DNA from: G965212025 sp965215765
GTDB taxonomy: Bacteria; Pseudomonadota; Gammaproteobacteria; Poriferisulfidales; Oxydemutatoraceae
Assembly (NCBI GenBank): GCA_965215765.1
Contig: OZ244118.1
Span: forward strand, 2,604,001-2,668,000
Reading direction: 5' to 3'
Length of the DNA stretch: 64,000 bases
This document shows, piece by piece, positions 28,789-38,200 of the stretch. A program made the position numbers and the translations under genes. Every line of letters begins with the position of its first letter. Position 1 is the stretch's first letter. The notes beneath the pieces were generated by a model, which was not told the DNA's origin, ran no database searches, and was given only the letters and a program-made list of their open reading frames with translations.

Positions 28789-30105
28789 TCAGGAATGCTG
28801 TAGTAATTTTTTTTCGATAGAGTGAATCCACTCATTTTCTTTATTTTGCGCTTTTCTTTTTTTGCAAATAAGGTTGATGTTCCTGGCAGTCGTCTCTGGC
28901 TCCCATGACTCACGTATCTCAGCAAGACATTTTTCAACTAAAGATTCAGCATCTACTTGATTGTTGCTTAGAATTGCGAGTTGAAGCAGCGTTACGTAAT
29001 CCCAGTAATCAGCTTTGTTACTATTAAGGCGTCTTTCCACCGAATATCTTACTACGGGAAGTATCTCATGTTGTCGATGGTCAACGGTATCCTGCATCTC
29101 CATTAGAGTTACAGCATTAATTCCAGGATAGGCATCTCTCCAATCTACCTCGAATCCCTCAAGATAGGTGTTGATAGCTTTTGTTAGGTAGCCTGGTGCT
29201 GCTGGATTTGAATCGAGAACAGCTTTCTCCCATTGATCCTTATACACCCGTCCAAGTATGCCGTTAGTTTCGCTGCTGGGACCGTAATCAGAAATGAGGG
29301 CTTTAAGGATCTTTTCTGCCTCATGGTGGCGTTCAAGTCTGTTCAGGGCAAATCCGAGTTGTTCGTTGGCCATTATCGTATTTGAAAGTGGTGCAGAAAA
29401 ATCTGATACTAAATCTACCATCGACTGCCAAGACTTGATAGCTCTGTATGAGAGGAGGAGATCAATCAATATTGATGGGCTTGTATCGGTAATTTCAAAA
29501 CTGGCTTGTATTGCTTTCAGCGCATTAATTCCGTCAGCCCTCGCACTGGTAATTAGATTTTTTGTTTCTTCCTCATATTCAACTGTATATCGGAATGTAT
29601 CAGTCTTCAGTCGTTGAATATCTGTCCCATTCATGTCGTGGATTAGTTGATATACAGGGCTATCATTAGTTTCTATTTGACTGCGAATAAGAAGTTGAGT
29701 CAGATTCTTTTTATCAGACTCTATTGAGACAAGGTGACCATATTTGTCAAGAGTGTAAGGCATCACTTGAAATGGTGAGCCATCAAACTGTAGTCTAGAA
29801 TCCTTGCTGAATATTAAGGTAGTACTGTGGGGGCGCATTCCATCTCTTCTGCCTAGCTCATAGAAGACATTGGCGTTTGCGTTTGTTATATCAGCGATAG
29901 CATATTCACACATCATCAAACGTTCAAAAACGGATTTATGCATGATGCCGCCAAATTTTTCCTCATCTTCCTTAATGGGTTCTAAATTCGCATCCTCTAT
30001 GGCGGGTTTAATTATTTTAAGGTAAATTGTATCAAAGTGAACTGTATTCCCGTTTGCGCCAGGCTTCTTACCATAAGGCATTAGAACAAAGCAATAAGGT
30101 TTCAT
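28789..30105 (-). CDS. Nucleoside-deoxyribosyltransferase-like + TPR (TPR-S/DUF4071-like) protein
   Basis: A 438-residue predicted cytosolic signal sensor or scaffold. The N-terminal domain (about 1-165) resembles the nucleoside 2-deoxyribosyltransferase-like fold. Seen here are the opening FVLMPYGKK, then IIKPAIEDANLEPI, GGIMHKSVFERLMMCEYAIADIT, and ANVFYELGRRDGMRP with conserved Glu83. The remainder is helical repeats resembling the TPR region of the MAP3K/ASK TRAF-binding (DUF4071) family. That region has been predicted from comparative genomics to sense NAD-derived signals. It lies directly after the TIR gene (22 bases) and before SLATT. I infer that it couples the TIR product to the membrane effector. 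A shortened relic is at 25089-25337. Confidence 0.8.
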   Translation of the reverse strand: MKPYCFVLMPYGKKPGANGNTVHFDTIYLKIIKPAIEDANLEPIKEDEEKFGGIMHKSVFERLMMCEYAIADITNANANVFYELGRRDGMRPHSTTLIFSKDSRLQFDGSPFQVMPYTLDKYGHLVSIESDKKNLTQLLIRSQIETNDSPVYQLIHDMNGTDIQRLKTDTFRYTVEYEEETKNLITSARADGINALKAIQASFEITDTSPSILIDLLLSYRAIKSWQSMVDLVSDFSAPLSNTIMANEQLGFALNRLERHHEAEKILKALISDYGPSSETNGILGRVYKDQWEKAVLDSNPAAPGYLTKAINTYLEGFEVDWRDAYPGINAVTLMEMQDTVDHRQHEILPVVRYSVERRLNSNKADYWDYVTLLQLAILSNNQVDAESLVEKCLAEIRESWEPETTARNINLICKKRKAQNKENEWIHSIEKKLLQHS

Positions 30106-30127
30106 GAATTATAAATTACCTTACGGT

Positions 30128-30547
30128 TTATCGTTTATTCGCTGCACGGTCCACTGCTGTGGATATGGCATCGTGGGACCATTTTACAATCCCTTTATCC
30201 TTATCAGTAATATTGTCAGAAATGTACTTCGGAATATTGGCAGGTGGGATATCTCCCTTGTAAACAGCTATTACGCCTTTTCCCATTTTGACGCTTTGTT
30301 CTATTTCCCATTTTACCCAGTCGCTGTTCAAGCTCTTTTCAGAAAGATAGACCATAGTTACTGATGCTCTATTAATTTTTTCTCTAATTTTTCTCTTGAT
30401 GTATTCTGCATCCTTACTGTTAAACGGCATTTTAACGGAGTTGTCTGTAAATTCAAGGCCTGTGGCAGGATTCTTGGCTTGACCTCGAAGAAGGTTTACC
30501 TCGTTTTGATCTTCGAATGAAAAGCTTATAAAGACATTTCTAATCAT
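30128..30547 (-). CDS. TIR-like protein (ThsB/DUF1863 type)
   Basis: A 139-residue single-domain TIR-like protein of the type found as ThsB in Thoeris. It starts with the beta-strand A motif NVFISFSFEDQ. The helix KRKIREKINRASVTMVYLS and the segment SDWVKWEIEQS follow, the latter holding the likely catalytic Glu81. In this family the enzyme uses NAD to make a cyclic ADP-ribose-type signal on infection. No ThsA is nearby; the adjacent TPR-type protein is the likely receptor. The ATG overlaps the stop of a 31-codon ORF (aaaATGAtt), so translation is probably coupled. Only this unit of the array keeps the gene. Confidence 0.87.
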   Translation of the reverse strand: MIRNVFISFSFEDQNEVNLLRGQAKNPATGLEFTDNSVKMPFNSKDAEYIKRKIREKINRASVTMVYLSEKSLNSDWVKWEIEQSVKMGKGVIAVYKGDIPPANIPKYISDNITDKDKGIVKWSHDAISTAVDRAANKR

Positions 30548-30639
30548 TTTCTTACCAGCTTTTTTAATTGATTCCTCAGCATCCCATCTAAAGCTTGTTT
30601 GTTGGGTTGAGAAAATTTATAACTGTGACCGTTGCCCAT
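30544..30639 (-). CDS. 31-residue ORF leading the TIR operon
   Basis: A short frame with an excellent ribosome-binding site, aggaggtaaaATG. It encodes MGNGHSYKFSQPNKQ, continues as a basic amphipathic helix, and ends LKKLVRK. Its stop overlaps the TIR ATG as ATGA. The strong site and overlap make real translation likely. It may be a functional micropeptide or a leader that drives coupled translation of TIR. The TIR gene itself has no good site of its own. No homologue is recognised, and copies 1 and 3 of the array have lost this part. Confidence 0.55.
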   Translation of the reverse strand: MGNGHSYKFSQPNKQALDGMLRNQLKKLVRK

Positions 30640-30796
30640 TTTACCTCCTATGATTGAAGTTCATTGCAAAAAACTCTTTTTCCGCAATGGTTTATCTGCT
30701 TTTTTGCTGTTTTCCATTTAGTTACACTAGCCTCCTTAACTAGTGAATTTCCCGTCACCTTAGCCGAAAAGTGTTTTCGCTGTCAACAGCATCATT

Positions 30797-30952
30797 CTAA
30801 CAACCGTTGATTTCCTGAATGCACTTTAATGATTCAAGGTTGTCTGCTTCAACAGCGTATGTGCTTGTTGTTGCCGATAATACCCCATGCCTTACTTCCA
30901 GCTTAATCATGATTTCGTGATAGCTACTATTCTCATTGTATGTTTGTGACAC
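30797..30952 (-). CDS. Small ORF of unknown function (51 aa), copy 2
   Basis: A GTG-started frame beginning VSQTYNENSSYHEIMIKLEV and ending IQEINGC. The frame is shared with 25434-25586, while about a fifth of residues differ. It lies between the 126-residue ORF and the leader of the TIR operon, on the same strand. It might be a separate small protein or the displaced C-terminus of its upstream neighbour. An ATG 14 codons in is an alternative start. Confidence 0.38.
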   Translation of the reverse strand: MSQTYNENSSYHEIMIKLEVRHGVLSATTSTYAVEADNLESLKCIQEINGC

Positions 30953-30957
30953 TTTGG

Positions 30958-31338
30958 TTAGTCGACATTTTTGATTGTGGTCAGCCCCAAGTTGCCAAAT
31001 AAAGCATTTAATCCACCTTCGGCATCACTGACCATTTTGCTTTGCTTGATATGGCGAAGCTCTCCTGTGAATCTCTCACTAATATTCTCGCCATGCTCGC
31101 CTTTCTGCGTAATGACATGTAATAACTCTGAAGGGATCAGAAAAATGCCAAGCTGCTTGGTCGATTGATTATGTTTTGATGGCCTCAAGGTAATTTTCCC
31201 TCCATCTGTGCTGTCGAACCTAATGCTGTCTTCCTTTTTCGACCGTATTTGCACGAATTTCGCGACGAGGCTGGTTCCGGTGTAGCTTTGTTTGGATATG
31301 CTTTCCAATAACCACGTGATCCAAGTTTGAATGACCAA
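30958..31338 (-). CDS. Hypothetical protein upstream of the TIR operon
   Basis: A frame of 126 codons, not recognised. Its 3' two thirds (RFDSTDGGKITLRPSK, then PSELLHVITQKG, RFTGELRHIKQSKM and GLNALFGNLGLTTIKNVD) match the broken relative at 25593-25990 in the same frame, with conservative changes. The 5' end may be artificial, because it runs toward the tRNA relic. It is the first reading frame after the tRNA relic in both units and could be the remains of an island-end gene. No catalytic motif is visible. Confidence 0.4.
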   Translation of the reverse strand: MVIQTWITWLLESISKQSYTGTSLVAKFVQIRSKKEDSIRFDSTDGGKITLRPSKHNQSTKQLGIFLIPSELLHVITQKGEHGENISERFTGELRHIKQSKMVSDAEGGLNALFGNLGLTTIKNVD

Positions 31339-31417
31339 GACACTTTGACTATGCCGTTAAGGCAGGGGGTTTGGAGAAAGTAGCCACACACAGACCGGCG
31401 ACTGTTGGTTGGCAAAT

Positions 31418-31494
31418 TGGTGAGCCCGGCTGGACTTGAACTAGCGACCAATGAATTATGAACTCACTGGTCTAACCAACTGAGTTACAGTCCC
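31418..31494 (-). pseudogene. tRNA relic B (full length with both flanks)
   Basis: Second full-length relic of the tRNA at 55598, closely related to relic A and sharing its mutations (gaattatgaactcac), with further changes such as gagttacagtccc. Both flanks are present, and the same channel junction follows at about 31605. It marks the right edge of the second immune-operon unit. Confidence 0.85.
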
Positions 31495-31604
31495 TTCAAC
31501 CAAAAAATATTTCTCTCCACGTCCCTAGAACAAAGCCAAAGCACCTGCTACCGTCCTTTCATTGTACCTGTAAACCTGACTTGCTCCCGCTCACGGGACA
31601 CCCT

Positions 31605-32248
31605 TTTGCATCCGCCTCGTACCAGCCCAAGCAAGCTGGCATTCATGCGCTGGGGGTGGATTGACCTCCTGAGCTGCATTCCCTCTTTCTTGCTTCCATA
31701 CGTGGAGTGGATCAGATGGATTCGTATTTTCCGCTTAATTACCATCATCAGGCGAATTGGTTCTTTCGGACGCATCATCAAGCACCTCTTCCACAACCCC
31801 CTCGCCGGCGCGATGTACACGACTTTGATGCTGGGCATACTCGTCATTGTCCTGGGAGCCGAATTGTTCTACGAGGCCGAAATCGGAATAGAAGGCTCTC
31901 TGATCCACAGTTTCGCTGACTCACTCTGGTGGACAATCACCACTCTCACCACCGTGGGCTACGGAGACATTTACCCCGTCAGTCCATTGGGTCAGGGAGT
32001 AGCCGCCACTTTGATGCTGTTCGGCATCGCTCTTTACGGCTCTTGTAACCACAATGATCCGCCCAACTGCTGGCAAGAAGCGTAAAAAAGAGCTCTGAGG
32101 AAATGGAAAGAAGCTCCCTGACCAAGGAGCTTGACAAAAAAATCCGGGCAGCCGACCTCAGCAAAACCGAGAAAGAGGTGTGGTCACAGCCATCACCCGG
32201 AAATTGGAAACAATACACCGGGCACGACAAGCCGACACAAGCGACTGA
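31605..32248 (+). pseudogene. Potassium channel relic, copy 5 (5' truncated)
   Basis: Starts at the same internal channel position as copy 4, directly after the tRNA flank. It has a one-base loss at the start (cctcgtaccagccc), the shared ctcttgt insertion near 32040, and another frameshift at gaaagaggtgtggtc. An open frame of about 150 codons still covers the S4, filter and last helix. Confidence 0.9.
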
Positions 32249-32604
32249 GAACGCCACACGCCCTGGAAGGGTCTGCCAAGCCCGTGCAGTGGTGAGTTAC
32301 GCGGTAGCACCCCCCCACCCCCGAAGAGCGAGAAGTAGCAAGTGCCACGCCGGCGAGTGCTCACCTGCCGGTCTAACCCGCAGCAAACCTCCATGCGGTT
32401 GCGTCAAGAACGTAACAAAACCTCAAACCCGCTAACAGCACTCTCAACTGGATCTGAGAACCATGCGGATGGTGTTTACCAAATCTCAGGCACGAAGCTA
32501 AAGTTGCTAGCTGTAGGCTCCCTCACCGGGCACTGACGTCATCCCATGTAATAGCGAATCAAGTTCTCTGAAATTTCAAAACCTGCGGTGCAATGAGATG
32601 AGGC
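32249..32604. other. Conserved non-coding spacer with hairpin, copy 3
   Basis: Third spacer of the 23085-23443 type. The hairpin is weakened (ctctca with tgagaa). No gene is visible; it separates the channel relic from the SGNH stop. Confidence 0.4.
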
Positions 32605-33570
32605 TCATGAATTGTCTGAAGGTGGCGGTATATTACGCAATTCATCTTTAAATCTCTCCGCGACACCCTTGAATCCTTCGGAAGTAGGATGTATTTCATC
32701 GTCCCATTCAGAAGGATCAACACTCCCTCTACAATTTATATAATGTACTTTCACCTTTCCGGCTGACAAACTTTCCAAAACTGAATTAAACTCATTTATC
32801 AAAGCTTCCATTATTGCTTTTTGAAGTTCAGGAATCACAATGCCCATTCTCCTCATTGGTTGACCAAGATACTTGCCGTCGTTTGGTATGAGATAGTCAT
32901 AACCGTGAATGAAAATATGTACGTCAGGAAATTTGGCTGAAACCCTATTGATAAGAGATTCGTAACCTGTACTTATATCTCCAAGGGCTTTAGAGAAATG
33001 GTCATTCAGATAATCCTCAGGTTCCCTGTCAGGGTTACTAGATTTATATTGGTGGAGCATGTATTCTAGGTGCCCATCTCCAAGCACATCGTTTCCTCCT
33101 CCGCTAAACAAAAGTACATGTGCATTTTCTTTTTCCAGGTGGTGCATGTACTCCCCTGACTCAAGCATTTTGGACACAGTATCACCTGCCGCGCCTAAAC
33201 TTCGTACAGCGTAGACATCATCAATGTAATCAATGATATCTTCCAGAAAGAATGGGTACTGAAACCATGAATCACCTTCTGAAACAATTTTAATCCCAGT
33301 GTAACCTCTTTTTTTACTTTTATATTGACCACGTCTTACTGTTCTGCACCACTCATTTGCAAAGTTTGTAAAAAATGACGTACTTAATTCTTCCCTTGGC
33401 ACATGAAGAAGCCCCGGCACAATATCTTTGTATTCTTCTTTAGGTTTTATAGCTAATGAAAATGGTTTTGACTCAGCAGAGTCGATCTCAAGAAATTCAC
33501 AAATCTTACCCTTACCTTTGCTTTTCTTATTAATCGAATGAAGCTGAGTAAAAAAATCATTACGTTCCAT
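32605..33570 (-). CDS. SGNH-family hydrolase, copy 3
   Basis: An intact 321-residue relative of the SGNH hydrolases at 27230 and 23444. The catalytic blocks are whole: EGDSWFQYP, GGGNDVLG and DEIHPT. The lead domain is diverged but recognisable (SKPFSLAIKPKEEYKD, FANEWCRTVRRGQY). It is the most divergent of the three near the N-terminus, yet the middle block HLEKENAHVLLFSGGGND is unchanged, which hints at gene conversion or strong constraint. Only a scrap of the SLATT gene remains upstream, so it now lacks its operon partners. Substrate unknown. Confidence 0.85.
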   Translation of the reverse strand: MERNDFFTQLHSINKKSKGKGKICEFLEIDSAESKPFSLAIKPKEEYKDIVPGLLHVPREELSTSFFTNFANEWCRTVRRGQYKSKKRGYTGIKIVSEGDSWFQYPFFLEDIIDYIDDVYAVRSLGAAGDTVSKMLESGEYMHHLEKENAHVLLFSGGGNDVLGDGHLEYMLHQYKSSNPDREPEDYLNDHFSKALGDISTGYESLINRVSAKFPDVHIFIHGYDYLIPNDGKYLGQPMRRMGIVIPELQKAIMEALINEFNSVLESLSAGKVKVHYINCRGSVDPSEWDDEIHPTSEGFKGVAERFKDELRNIPPPSDNS

Positions 33571-33599
33571 AACATTTCTCCTGTGTTGATGTTTTGTTG

Positions 33600-33672
33600 T
33601 TGTCCATTTCCCAAAAGTTACTCTATTCCTCTGCCTGGCATTTAGGCATCGGGCAACGAAGAGGGAAAGTGA
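33600..33672 (-). pseudogene. SLATT 3' remnant, copy 3
   Basis: About 70 bases (ccaaaagttactctattcctc and cgaagaggga) match the end of SLATT copy 2 at 28300-28360. After that the sequence changes to unrelated DNA, marking the right edge of the immune-operon array. Confidence 0.65.
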
Positions 33673-34239
33673 CTATGAGTGGCCAAAGCCGGCCAAAATT
33701 CGTTGAGCGGAGTACAAAAAGAGGGGGGGGTGCCTTCGCGCGAACCCGGACGGAACCTAATGCGCCAAGGTTAAGGAAGGAAAGTACTTTGAGCCTAAAT
33801 TCTGTGTGCTGATTCGTGTTTTCCATGGGACGGAAGACACGTGTGACCTTTGTATCCAAAACTGGGCACAAACTATCAACCATAATTAACACCTCCTCGC
33901 CTCTGTGGGATGCCGCCTATCGCTGATCTACGGCAACCACAATCAGCTTCATACCTAACTACCTGCCCCTTTTACTCCTGTAAGACGCAAAATGCAAGAG
34001 GCACATGAACCAGCTATGCTTTCCTGATTAGGACTGCCCCCTGCTGTTCTGTCCCTCTTTTGGCTTGTTAGTTGCCCTGCAACTGCTCACAGAAACTCGG
34101 CTCACAAGACCTTGCTGGCCTGACTGTGACGGTTTGAGGGCTTCGGTCGGCCTGTGATTATGCGCCTGGAGCCATCAATTGATTGTTGATTACTGCGGCA
34201 TGCAGATAAACTTGTGCAAAGCCCTTGCAACGTTTGCTG

Positions 34240-35250
34240 ACCACTATGAACCCGCTGAGTCGATGGGACTGAAATCCAGCATGAGGTCAATCCGTTCAGT
34301 CCCGAGGAGGAACTGCTCACCGAGTTAGAAGAATCTGTCGGATCTGGCTTGATGATGCCATCAAGTTAACTGGGTTTGCCCACAACAAGGCTACCCGGGA
34401 TGCCAAGGAAGTTGCCAACGAGAACGAAGAGACACGCCAGCACTTAGAGATCATCTGCCGGAAAGCCTTCAAGAAGTTTAAAGCCTGTCTGACCATCAAA
34501 GGCGCGAACACCTGCCGTCATGCTCTTGATGCGAGCAACATAATTTACAAAGGCTTGCAGGAGGACGTTGAAAAAGCCGATGTTTCCGACATTATGCATG
34601 CACTTCATGAAATCATTGTCGAGTTCGTGGAAGCCGCAGAAGTCAGGAAGACAAGGAAAATCGGAAATATGACATCGGTCGCATTGACTTCAACCGTCTA
34701 CGCAAAGAATTTGAAAGCATCCCTGCGAAGAGCGCGGGAACGCTCACACTTAAGGAAATGATCGAAAAGTGCCTACAGACAATACTTGCCCAAAATCCAA
34801 AACCCGCTGACTTTCTGAAGCCACTGAGTGGATTGTTGCCGAATACAACTTCGGAAAAGACCGTGCGACAGTTGAGCAAATCTTTGACGAACTGTTCAAG
34901 CTTGCGGAGTCATTGAAAGAGGGAAAAAGCACGCACCTTGCGCAAGAGCCTGGATGAAAAGCCTCCTGCCCTGTTTGGCCTTTACTGAAACCTGAGCTTT
35001 TCCGGAAAGAAACTGCACGGACCAAGAAGGTGGCCGAAGGCATGTTCACGACGCTGAAAGCCGAGACCGCGCGTATTTCAGAACCTTGTGTCCAAACAAA
35101 CCACGCGCGACTAAATCAAGTCAAGATCAAGTACTATCTCTGGGATGAGAAGACAAGCCTTCCACGGCTTTGCGCCCGAGAAAGTCACAACGAAAACAGA
35201 TGCAGTTTTTGCGCGCCTCTTAACAAGTGCACGTTGCCGCAAGTAGAGTG
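34240..35250 (+). pseudogene. Type I restriction enzyme HsdR, degenerate C-terminal part
   Basis: Several frames together read like the C-terminal helical region of a type I restriction subunit R. Blocks include IIYKGLQEDVEKADVSDIM, then in another frame YDIGRIDFNRLRKEFES, then TLKEMIEKCLQTILAQNP, and near the end FTTLKAETARIS and YYLWDEKTSLP. At least three frameshifts and no motor or nuclease motifs remain. It is the leftover of a lost type I system in front of the Avs-like gene. The stretch 33680-34240 before it shows nothing recognisable. Confidence 0.55.
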
Positions 35251-35282
35251 AAACAGCTATCTAGGAGGCAATAGGTTTACAG

Positions 35283-38200
35283 ATGTCAACACTTCTGGAA
35301 ATTACTGGAGACGATATCGCCGCTCTAAAGGACGATGACCTTCGCACGTTGATCGGACGCCTGTGCGAAGCCGATTATCGATCGGATGGTTTGCCCACAA
35401 AAGGCATCACTTGGGGAGGCCATCAGGATGCCAAAGATGGTGGACTAGATGTTGTTGTACGTGACGTCGTCTCGCCGCCTGCAAGTAGAAATGTTCCAAG
35501 AAGCAACACCGGTTTTCAGGTGAAGAAGTCAGATATGCCGTGGGGAAGAATCCAGGAGGAAATGCGACCGAAAAAAGTGCTTAGGCCATCAATTAAGGCC
35601 CTCATAGAGGACAAGGGGGCATATATCATCGTCAGTTCCGGTGACTCTGTTACGGATAGCATGTTATCTGAACGTAAGGACGCGATGAGAGAAGCTGTCA
35701 AAGGCGAAGACAATCACGAAGACCTGCATTTGAATTTTCTGGATCGCGGACGTGTCGCAACATGGGTTCGTTCTCATCCATCACTGGCCGTTTGGGTTTG
35801 CAACAAGATTGGCAGCCCGATAAAGGGATGGCAACCATACGATAACTGGGCGAATGCGCCAGGAGGACTGGAGGAGAAGTATCTTCGTGATGATAGTTTA
35901 AGGTTGCACGATTTGGAAACCCCACGCGACAAAGACCAATCTGCCGCAGATGGTCTGGGGAAAATTCGGTCGATCCTTGCTGATCCTGGTGCCTCAGTAC
36001 GGTTAATCGGATTGTCCGGTGTGGGGAAGACGCGTTTCGTTCAGGCTCTGTTTGACTCACGGATTGGGGAGCACGCCCTGAATTCGTCTCAAGCTATCTA
36101 TACCGATATGTCTGACGAACCTGAACCAAGTCCGGTAACGCTTGCCAGTCAGTTCATCAACGATAAGTCTCGAACAGTCCTCATTGTCGATAACTGCCCA
36201 CCAGATTTACATGGTCGCTTAACAAAAGAGTGCTCAAAACCAAACAACAGCACGATCAGCGTGATAACAGTCGAGTATGACGTCCGAGACGATATACCGG
36301 AAGAGCGAACAAGCATCTTTCGGCTAGAGCCAGCCAGTAACGAGTTGGTCGAAAAGCTAGTCGCCAAACGATTCCCGAATATAGGGCAGGTGAATGCACA
36401 AACAGTCGCAAAGTTATCAGGTGGTAACGCCCAAGTCGCAATAGTTCTGGCCAATACGGTTCGCTACGGTGAAACACTGTCCGGGTTTCGCAGTGAGAAA
36501 CTTTTCGAGCGTTTGTTTTGTCAGCGCCATAGTTCGGACAAGAGCCTTCTTGTTTCTGCACAAGCATGTGCGCTTGTCTACTCCTTTCGAGGAGAGGATG
36601 CAACCACTGACGCTTCGGAACTCCGATTTCTGGGATTGCTTGTCAAAAAAACAGGGAGGGATCTTTTTCGAGATGTCGCCGAACTCAAGAAACGTGACCT
36701 TGTTCAATCCAGAGGTGTATGGCGAGCGGTTCTACCACACGCGATCGCTAACAGATTGGCGAAGCAAGCTCTTGAGACTATACCCAAAGAAACATTAGTC
36801 AACGGCTTCCTTAAAAAATCTTCCGAGCGCCTGATCAAGTCCTTCACTCGCCGTCTGAGCTATCTGCATGATAGTGAGACTGCCGTTGCCATAGTCGAGA
36901 CATGGCTGGAGCCTGAAGGGTGGATCGGTGAGTCGATTCACAACCTAAACAGCTTTAACGCTGATGTCTTGAAGAATATTGCACCGGTGTCGCCAGAAGC
37001 GACACTATTGGCGATCGAGCGCACCGCAAATGGAAGCGAAGGGGCGACCTTTGCGTTCAAAGAAAATGCGCATTATGAGGTGGTTGTTCAATTACTTCGT
37101 CACTTGGCCTACGATCCAAAGCTGTTCGAACGTAGTGTCAATTTGATCGTCCGGTTCGCGCCCATCGAAAATCAAAATATATTGCATGACCCCACCCTTA
37201 ACGTCCTCCAGCCTCTCTTTTATCTCTATTTATCCGGAACGCATGCTTCTGTCGAAGCACGTGCCACAGTTATTCAGAACCTGCTGGACTCGGAGGAAGC
37301 TGCAAGACATGAACTAGGGCTTCTGTTGCTTGATGCGACACTCGAGGCTTTACATTTCAGCTCTTCACATAAATTCGAGTTTGGCTCTTGGCCAAGAGAT
37401 TATGGTTATGAACCAAAAACCAGAAAAGATATTGACCATTGGTTTGACTCATTCATAAAGATCTGTACGGATCTTGCTCTGTTGAATCATCCCCTTACGG
37501 AACAAGCACGGGAACTTCTTGCCAATAAGCTACGAGGTCTCTGGGCGAAAGGGATGCTTGCTGCAATAGAGGGGGCAGTTGAAAAGCTACTGGAGCAAGG
37601 TGCGTGGAACGAAGGATGGATCGCTGTGCAGGACATTATCCGATATGACAGCAAAGACTTTGACGAAAACACAAGAGAAAGACTTCTTTCTTTAGAAAAA
37701 CGACTCAAACCGCAAGACCTTCTAGAGAAAGCGCGAACGTTTGCTCTTTCAGACCAGCATGGAACCTTTGATCTTGAAGCCGACTTCAATGACGACGAAC
37801 CTTCTCCTCCTAGCTATGAAAAAGTGAATGAAGCAACCCGAAAGATTGGAACAGAGGTTGCCAGAGATCCAAACGTATTCCAGAAACTTCTTCCGGCACT
37901 TGTGTCGACGAATAATTCAAGATTGTACAATTTCGGCCAAGGGCTCGCGGAAGGGTGCGCTGATAAAGTGGAACTATTTGGAACTTTGCGTAACACTTTC
38001 GAGAAGACACCTCCCGATCAACGCCAGATCAACGTTATTTTGGGTTTTCTATCGCATTCGGCAAGAACAGATCCAGCATTTTACAATACGACGTTGGATG
38101 AATTAACTGATGACAAGGTAATGGCCGAGTGGTTTCTGAAGCTCCAAACGACCACAACGATTGACCAACGTGGAGTCGAACGGCTCCATAAAGCACTTGA

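Noticed and set aside
27230..30639. Ordinary Thoeris system
   Set aside because: The TIR protein is of ThsB type, but there is no SIR2-containing ThsA. The neighbours are a TPR protein, SLATT and SGNH.
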